A stretch of DNA of 64,000 nucleotides, taken from Gemmatimonadota bacterium. GTDB taxonomy: Bacteria > Gemmatimonadota > Gemmatimonadetes > Gemmatimonadales > Gemmatimonadaceae. Each line of letters begins with the position of its first letter. The first letter of the stretch is position 1. The notes below the pieces were generated by a model. It did no database searches. It had not been told where the DNA came from and saw only the letters and a program-made list of their open reading frames with translations. The DNA lies in NCBI GenBank assembly GCA_947463135.1, contig CANHTA010000003.1:1-64000 (forward strand), written 5' to 3'. Made by a program: the position numbers and the translations under genes. Of this stretch, positions 60,323-64,000 are shown in pieces.

Positions 60323-62036
60323 GTCACTCTACGCCGACACCCAGCCGCAGCGCCGCGTGTTTGACGCGATTGTGGTGGGGTCGGGGATCAGCGGAGGCTG
60401 GGCGGCCAAGGAGCTGACAGAGCGCGGGCTGGCCACGTTGGTGCTGGAAGCGGGTGGTCCGGTGGACTTCGCGGGGAAGGATTTCGTGGAGCATATCCAG
60501 CCCTACGACATGAAATACCGGGGCTGGGGCGATCGGCAGTCGCTGGAGAAGGAGCAGCCGGTGCAGCGGCAGTGCTATGCCTGCGACGAAACGGGGCGCA
60601 AGTTCTTCGTGAACGACAACGACAATCCGTATGTCGCCCCCGACGATGCGCCGTTCAAGTGGTTCCGCGGACGACAGGTGGGTGGACGCTCCATCATGTG
60701 GGGCCGCCAGGTGTATCGCTGGAGCGATCTCGATTTCGAGGCCAACGCGAAGGACGGGCACGGCACCGACTGGCCGATTCGCTACAAGGACATCGCGCCG
60801 TGGTACTCGCACGTGGAGCGCTTTATTGGTGTGACCGGCGCGAAGGAAGGGCTGGCGCATTTGCCAGACGGTGAGTTTCTGCCGCCGATGCAGATGACCA
60901 TTGTGGAGCAGGTGGCGCGCGAACGCATCATGAAAGCGTTCAACGGCGAGCGCGTGATGACGATTGGCCGTGCGGCCATTCTCACGCAAAATCACAACGG
61001 CCGCGCGGCCTGCCATTACTGCGGCCCGTGCGAACGCGGCTGCGTAACGCACTCGTATTTCAATAGCATTGGCAGCACCCTCCCCGCCGCGCAGAAAACC
61101 GGCCGGCTTACGCTGCGTCCGCACAGCGTGGTGGCGGAAGTGCTGTACGACGCGAAACGCAGCCGCGCGCGCGGAGTGCGCGTGATTGACGCGGTCACGA
61201 AGCAGGAGATGGTGTACGAGGCCAAGGTGGTATTCCTGTGCGCCTCTACGATTGAGTCGGTACGACTGCTGCTGAACTCAAGCAGCACGCGCTGGCCGGA
61301 TGGTTTGGCCAACTCCAGCGGCACGCTCGGGCGCTACGTGATGGATCATCACTACGGCTCGGGGGCCGGCGGCACGATGCCGGGGTACCTCGACAAGCGC
61401 ACCATCGGTCGTCGCCCGAACGGCATTTACGTGGCGCGCTTCCGCAACGTGCACAGTGCCAGCCCCGATTTCCTGCGCGGCTATGGTATGCAGGGGGGAT
61501 CGAGCCGCTCGGGCTGGGGGCGCGGCAGCGGCATGGCGGGCTTCGGCGCGGCGTTCAAGCAGTCGCTCATTGATGACCTGGGACCATGGGGCATCAGCAT
61601 TGGCGGATGGGGCGAATCGCTGCCGCACGCCGACAACCGCATCACGCTCGACGGCACCACGAAGGATAAATGGGGCATTCCGGCCGCACGCATCGACGTG
61701 CGCTGGCGCGAGAACGAGATCGCGATGAACAAGGATATTTCGGCCAGCGCCGTGGAGATTCTCGAAGCCGCCGGCGCGACCAACGTGCGCCCCAATCGCA
61801 CGATGCATCCGCCAGGGCACTGCATTCACGAGATGGGTGGCGCCCGCATGTCCACCACGGCCAAGGACGGCGTTCTGAACGGCTGGAATCAGGCGTGGGA
61901 TGTGCCAAACCTGTTCATCACCGACGGGGCCGCGATGTCGAGCAGCGCCTGCCAGAATCCATCGATCACGTACATGGCGCTCACCGCGCGCGCCGCCGCG
62001 CATGCGGTGGGTGAACTCAAGCGGAGAAGCCTCTGA
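60315..62036 (+). CDS. GMC-family FAD oxidoreductase, Fe-S-type (FAD-GDH-like large subunit)
   Basis: About 573 residues. The FAD motif is VVGSGISGGWAAKELTERG near the N-terminus, and GRQVGGRSIMWGRQ is the GMC signature region. The distinctive CHYCGPCERGC (C-x2-C-x2-C-x3-C) is compatible with the [3Fe-4S] cluster of bacterial FAD-glucose-dehydrogenase catalytic subunits. The active-site region near the C-terminus is MHPPGHCIHEMGGARM ... FITDGAAMSSSACQNPSITYMALTARAA with a histidine and an asparagine. No leader is seen; export would depend on the subunit-3 partner. A GGAGG lies five bases upstream. No cytochrome c subunit is present here, so the electron acceptor is open. The stop overlaps the next start. 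Confidence 0.9.
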   Translation: MSESLYADTQPQRRVFDAIVVGSGISGGWAAKELTERGLATLVLEAGGPVDFAGKDFVEHIQPYDMKYRGWGDRQSLEKEQPVQRQCYACDETGRKFFVNDNDNPYVAPDDAPFKWFRGRQVGGRSIMWGRQVYRWSDLDFEANAKDGHGTDWPIRYKDIAPWYSHVERFIGVTGAKEGLAHLPDGEFLPPMQMTIVEQVARERIMKAFNGERVMTIGRAAILTQNHNGRAACHYCGPCERGCVTHSYFNSIGSTLPAAQKTGRLTLRPHSVVAEVLYDAKRSRARGVRVIDAVTKQEMVYEAKVVFLCASTIESVRLLLNSSSTRWPDGLANSSGTLGRYVMDHHYGSGAGGTMPGYLDKRTIGRRPNGIYVARFRNVHSASPDFLRGYGMQGGSSRSGWGRGSGMAGFGAAFKQSLIDDLGPWGISIGGWGESLPHADNRITLDGTTKDKWGIPAARIDVRWRENEIAMNKDISASAVEILEAAGATNVRPNRTMHPPGHCIHEMGGARMSTTAKDGVLNGWNQAWDVPNLFITDGAAMSSSACQNPSITYMALTARAAAHAVGELKRRSL

Positions 62037-62938
62037 TGACCACACGCTCCGATCAAGGTGCCGTGTCGCGGCGAGACGCGCTGCTCGCCCTTGGCGCTGC
62101 CGCGGTTACGGTGTCTGCGGCACCAGTCGGTGCCGCAACGCCCGGTGAGGCTGTAGGCCGTTCAGGCGCCAGTGCGGTTCGCGCCGGTCGTCTGAATCAG
62201 TCGGTGGCGCGCTGGTGTTTTGCGCGTACCCCCATCAACGATCTGTGCGCCGCCGCGAAAGGGATGGGGCTGATGGGTGTGGATCTACTGGGCGACACGG
62301 AATGGGAGGTGCCGAAGCAGTACGGCCTGCAGTGCACCATGGGCAACAGCTTCGGCGCCATACCGGTGGGCTTCAACCGGCTCAATCAGCACGACAAGCT
62401 GGTGGCCGATGGTGAAGCGATGATCCCGCGAGCGGCCGCCGCCGGCGTGAAAAAGATCGTGGTGTTCAGCGGCAATCGCAGCGGCATGTCCGACGGTGAG
62501 GGCATTGCGAATTGCATTGCGGGGCTCAAGCGGCTGATGCCAACGGCGGAACAGCATGGGGTGGTGCTGTGCATGGAAATGCTGAACAGCAAGGTGGATC
62601 ACAAGGACTACCATGCCGATCACACGGCGTGGGCGGTGGAAGTGGCGAAAGGGGTGAACTCACCGAGCTTCCGCTTGTTGTACGACATCTATCACATGCA
62701 GGTGATGGAAGGCGATGTGATGGCCACGATCAAGGCGAATTTGCCGTGGATTGCGCATTTCCATACGGCGGGGGTGCCGGGGCGGAATGAGATCGATGGC
62801 GGGCAAGAGCTGAATTATCGCGGCATCGCGGAGTTCATTGCGGGGACGGGATACTCAGGGGTGTTCGCGCATGAGTTTTTGCCGAGGAGGGAGGGGATGA
62901 AATCGTTACGGGAGGCAGTGGAGGTTTGTACCGTTTGA
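62036..62938 (+). CDS. Tat-exported TIM-barrel sugar isomerase/epimerase (hydroxypyruvate-isomerase-like)
   Basis: About 300 residues. The leader has a twin-arginine SRRDALLALGAAAVT, so the protein is exported folded. The mature part is an AP-endonuclease-2/xylose-isomerase-like TIM barrel with MGLMGVDLLG, VVLCMEMLNSKVDH, LYDIYHMQVMEGD and AHFHTAGVPGRNEIDGGQELNY, in which the Glu, Asp, His and Glu metal ligands fit a hydroxypyruvate isomerase-like site. It overlaps the GMC gene by one base (TGATGA) and completes a three-gene operon. Acting on the oxidised or epimerised sugar from the GMC enzyme is inference. The stop codon abuts the G-rich repeat array. Confidence 0.87.
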   Translation: MTTRSDQGAVSRRDALLALGAAAVTVSAAPVGAATPGEAVGRSGASAVRAGRLNQSVARWCFARTPINDLCAAAKGMGLMGVDLLGDTEWEVPKQYGLQCTMGNSFGAIPVGFNRLNQHDKLVADGEAMIPRAAAAGVKKIVVFSGNRSGMSDGEGIANCIAGLKRLMPTAEQHGVVLCMEMLNSKVDHKDYHADHTAWAVEVAKGVNSPSFRLLYDIYHMQVMEGDVMATIKANLPWIAHFHTAGVPGRNEIDGGQELNYRGIAEFIAGTGYSGVFAHEFLPRREGMKSLREAVEVCTV

Positions 62939-63100
62939 GGGCTGTGGGCTGTGGGCTGTGGGCTGTGGGCTGAACGGGCTGTGGGCTGTGGGCTGTGGGC
63001 TGAACGGGCTGTGGGCTGTGGGCTGTGGGCTGAACGGGCTGCGGGCTGTGGGCTGTTGGCTTGGGGTGGTGGGTGGTGGGTTTTGGGTGGTGGGTGACGG
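62939..63100. repeat. G-rich tandem arrays forming the left inverted arm around the four-helix-bundle gene
   Basis: From 62941 a 30-bp unit (three GGGCTGT plus GGGCTGAAC) repeats four times, the middle two being identical and the outer ones degenerate. Then comes a GGTGGGT-type array to 63100. The segment from about 63027 to 63100 is the reverse complement of 63539-63633 with few changes. Runs of GGG every seven bases fit the G-quadruplex consensus on the plus strand. Confidence 0.9.
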
Positions 63101-63110
63101 CAGGCTGCGG

Positions 63111-63464
63111 CTATGTGGCGTTGAGGCGTTTGAGGAGGTTGATGAGCATGCGTCGCACTCGGCTGATTCGGCTGAGGAGGTCATCGGCCACGCTCGTCGG
63201 AAGCGCGTGCGTGTCGCGCGCAAGCATCAGGTGATTCGCCGACTCCGTGGCGGAACCCAGAGCGATCGCCAGAAATCGCACGAACTGAGGGTCGGTGAGC
63301 TGGCCCGACCCTTCCGCGATGTTCGCCGGAATGGAGTCCGCCGCGCGGCGTAACTGATTGATCAGTTCTGCGCGCCCTTTCGACGCCTGGCTCACCGCGC
63401 GATCGACGGCAACCGCGTACGCGTGCGCTTCGTGCCACACGCGAAGATTTTGAAAGTCTTGCAT
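63111..63464 (-). CDS. Four-helix-bundle protein (S23 / rRNA intervening-sequence type)
   Basis: About 117 residues beginning at MQDFQNLRVWHEAHAYAVAVD; the 27 extra track residues are rejected. The N-terminal FQNLRVWHEAHAY, the central LINQLRRAADSIPANIAEGSG and the following FLAIALGSATESANHLMLARD match the S23/IVP family of four-helix bundles. Relatives are encoded inside 23S rRNA intervening sequences and related proteins (Avd) assist diversity-generating retroelements; stand-alone copies have no settled role. The gene lies between inverted repeats, 10 bp from the left arm and about 75 bp from the right arm. No rRNA or reverse transcriptase is visible nearby. Confidence 0.88.
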   Translation of the reverse strand: MQDFQNLRVWHEAHAYAVAVDRAVSQASKGRAELINQLRRAADSIPANIAEGSGQLTDPQFVRFLAIALGSATESANHLMLARDTHALPTSVADDLLSRISRVRRMLINLLKRLNAT

Positions 63465-63538
63465 GGCACCGACGATAGCAGTCAGCGTAGAACCCGCGTC
63501 ACCAAAGGAACGCCACCGGGATCCTGAGCGTGCACGCG

Positions 63539-63658
63539 CCGTCACCCACTACCCAGAACCCATTACCCACTACCCAGAACCCATTACCCACTGCCCCAAG
63601 CCAACAGCCCACAACCCGCAGCCCGTTCAGCCCGTTCAGCCAACAGCCCGTCCAGCCC
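63539..63658. repeat. Right inverted arm: C-rich tandem arrays
   Basis: Starts with CCGTCACCCAC, the exact reverse complement of the inner end of the left arm. It continues with two 21-bp units of the CCCAGAACCCATTACCCACTA type (one more than the left arm), then a 39-bp block that matches the left arm at 38 positions, and ends in degenerate AGCCCGTTC repeats. The minus strand is G-rich here, so the two G-rich faces point in opposite directions. Confidence 0.88.
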
Positions 63659-63697
63659 CGGCCTCAGCCCCCCCACCCCCACCTACGGATAAACCAG

Positions 63698-63742
63698 TTG
63701 ACAACCCCACCTCCCTCCCACCATACTACTGCCTAACCAGTA
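63698..63742 (+). promoter_or_regulatory. Promoter of the BlaI-type gene with overlapping dyad
   Basis: TTGACA (63698-63703) is followed after 18 bp by CATACT, a reasonable -35/-10 pair. A dyad TACTG-N6-CAGTA (63727-63742) overlaps the -10. BlaI/MecI operators are rich in TACTA/TAGTA-like halves, so autoregulation is plausible. Confidence 0.55.
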
Positions 63743-63775
63743 CTGCTTTCCCCGCAGCCCATCCCCCCGCCCGCC

Positions 63776-64000
63776 ATGAGCGATATCCACTTCCCCCCTC
63801 GCGAACTCGCCGTCATGAGCGTCCTCTGGCGCCTTGGCTCCGCCACCGTGGCCGATGTCCGAAACGCCATGGATGACGATCTCGCCTACACCTCTGTCCT
63901 CTCGGCCCTCCAGACCCTCACGGAAAAGGGGTACGTGCGACACGAGCCCGAAGGGCGAGCCTATCGCTACTTCCCCGCCATCGCCGCCGACCGCGCCGGA
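63776..64000 (+). CDS. BlaI/MecI/CopY family transcriptional regulator (N-terminal fragment)
   Basis: The frame opens at ATG 63776 and runs off the window, so 75 residues are seen and the ORF track omits it. The winged-helix features are FPPRELAVMSVLWRLGSATVADVRNAM, YTSVLSALQTLTEKGYVRHE and GRAYRYFPAI, the DNA-binding half of BlaI/MecI repressors. The usual partner, a BlaR/MecR-like M56 membrane peptidase, would be expected just beyond the edge. The promoter carries a dyad that could be its own operator. Confidence 0.88.
   Translation, partial: MSDIHFPPRELAVMSVLWRLGSATVADVRNAMDDDLAYTSVLSALQTLTEKGYVRHEPEGRAYRYFPAIAADRAG

Noticed and set aside
62906-63223. ORF with SPFSPQPTAHSPFSPQPTAHS repeats and similar plus-strand frames at 63463-63876
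   Set aside because: These are translations of the low-complexity repeat arrays, which lack stops in several frames; no start signal or domain.
63111-63464. Diversity-generating retroelement accessory gene (avd)
   Set aside because: The fold family is related, but no reverse transcriptase or template/variable repeats are visible in the window.
62939-63658. CRISPR array
   Set aside because: The units are directly abutting or form arms of an inverted repeat; there are no unique spacers of constant length and no cas genes.
63530-63736. PTTQNPLPTTQ-type repetitive ORF
   Set aside because: Same cause: translation of the C-rich right arm.

Overview
This window is GC-rich, gene-dense chromosomal DNA from a Gram-negative (diderm) bacterium. 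Outer-membrane and envelope genes dominate: TamA/TamB, two TonB-dependent receptors, two DUF5916-type surface proteins, an OmpA-family protein, an LpxL-like acyltransferase and MtgA. With them are a DUF5117-type secreted metalloprotease, a tricorn-like S41 protease and several secreted M14/M20 peptidases. This combination fits Gemmatimonadota (Gemmatimonas-like) best. The assignment is inferred from gene content; no rRNA is present to confirm it.

Layout. 0-2 kb: deoxyribose-phosphate aldolase followed by the start of an aldehyde dehydrogenase, and a two-repeat Ig-like lipoprotein. 2-11.4 kb: an SDR overlapping an ABC1/UbiB-type kinase, convergent with a tightly coupled tamA-tamB pair. 11.5-15 kb: two four-helix membrane proteins, two Tat-type Rieske proteins and an M20 peptidase on one strand, which looks like a small uncharacterised redox operon. 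15-18.1 kb (minus): gluQ, an orphan gspG-like pseudopilin, a zinc-ribbon/SH3 protein and a TspO homologue. 18.2-23.4 kb: a large secreted zinc metalloprotease and a DUF5916 protein. 24.2-25.7 kb: an arsR-arsM unit with a perfect palindrome in its promoter. 25.7-36.3 kb: two secreted hydrolases, a propeller-like protein, an FMN alpha-hydroxyacid oxidase, an M14 peptidase with an amidotransferase-like tail, an FMN/Fe-S glutamate-synthase-like protein and an EamA exporter. 36.3-46.6 kb: tricorn-like protease, SusC-like TonB receptor, GDPD, and an iron-type TonB receptor preceded by a Fur-box-like inverted repeat. 46.6-49.5 kb: a tiny charged protein between diverged direct repeats, a TspO-like protein, a three-domain NUDIX fusion and tRNA-Pro(GGG). 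49.7-57.6 kb: a second DUF5916 protein, a translationally coupled CDF transporter / PPOX-fold / PPK2 operon, OmpA, LpxL-like acyltransferase and MtgA. 57.6-63 kb: an SDR, an unknown secreted protein with a histone-H1-like Lys/Ala linker, and a three-gene Tat-type oxidoreductase operon (gluconate-dehydrogenase subunit 3, Fe-S-type GMC oxidoreductase, TIM-barrel isomerase). 63-64 kb: a four-helix-bundle (S23/IVP-type) gene between long, nearly perfect inverted repeats made of G-rich tandem arrays, then the start of a BlaI/MecI repressor.

The strongest candidate for something undescribed is the four-helix-bundle cassette at 62.94-63.66 kb. Its inverted arms end in short tandem arrays with G-quadruplex-type spacing, so it looks like a compact mobile or structured element. 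Next are the Rieske/membrane operon and the NUDIX fusion. Most minus- and plus-strand lines of the ORF track are out-of-frame shadows; starts here were revised where signal peptides, family alignment or overlaps argued for a shorter protein.
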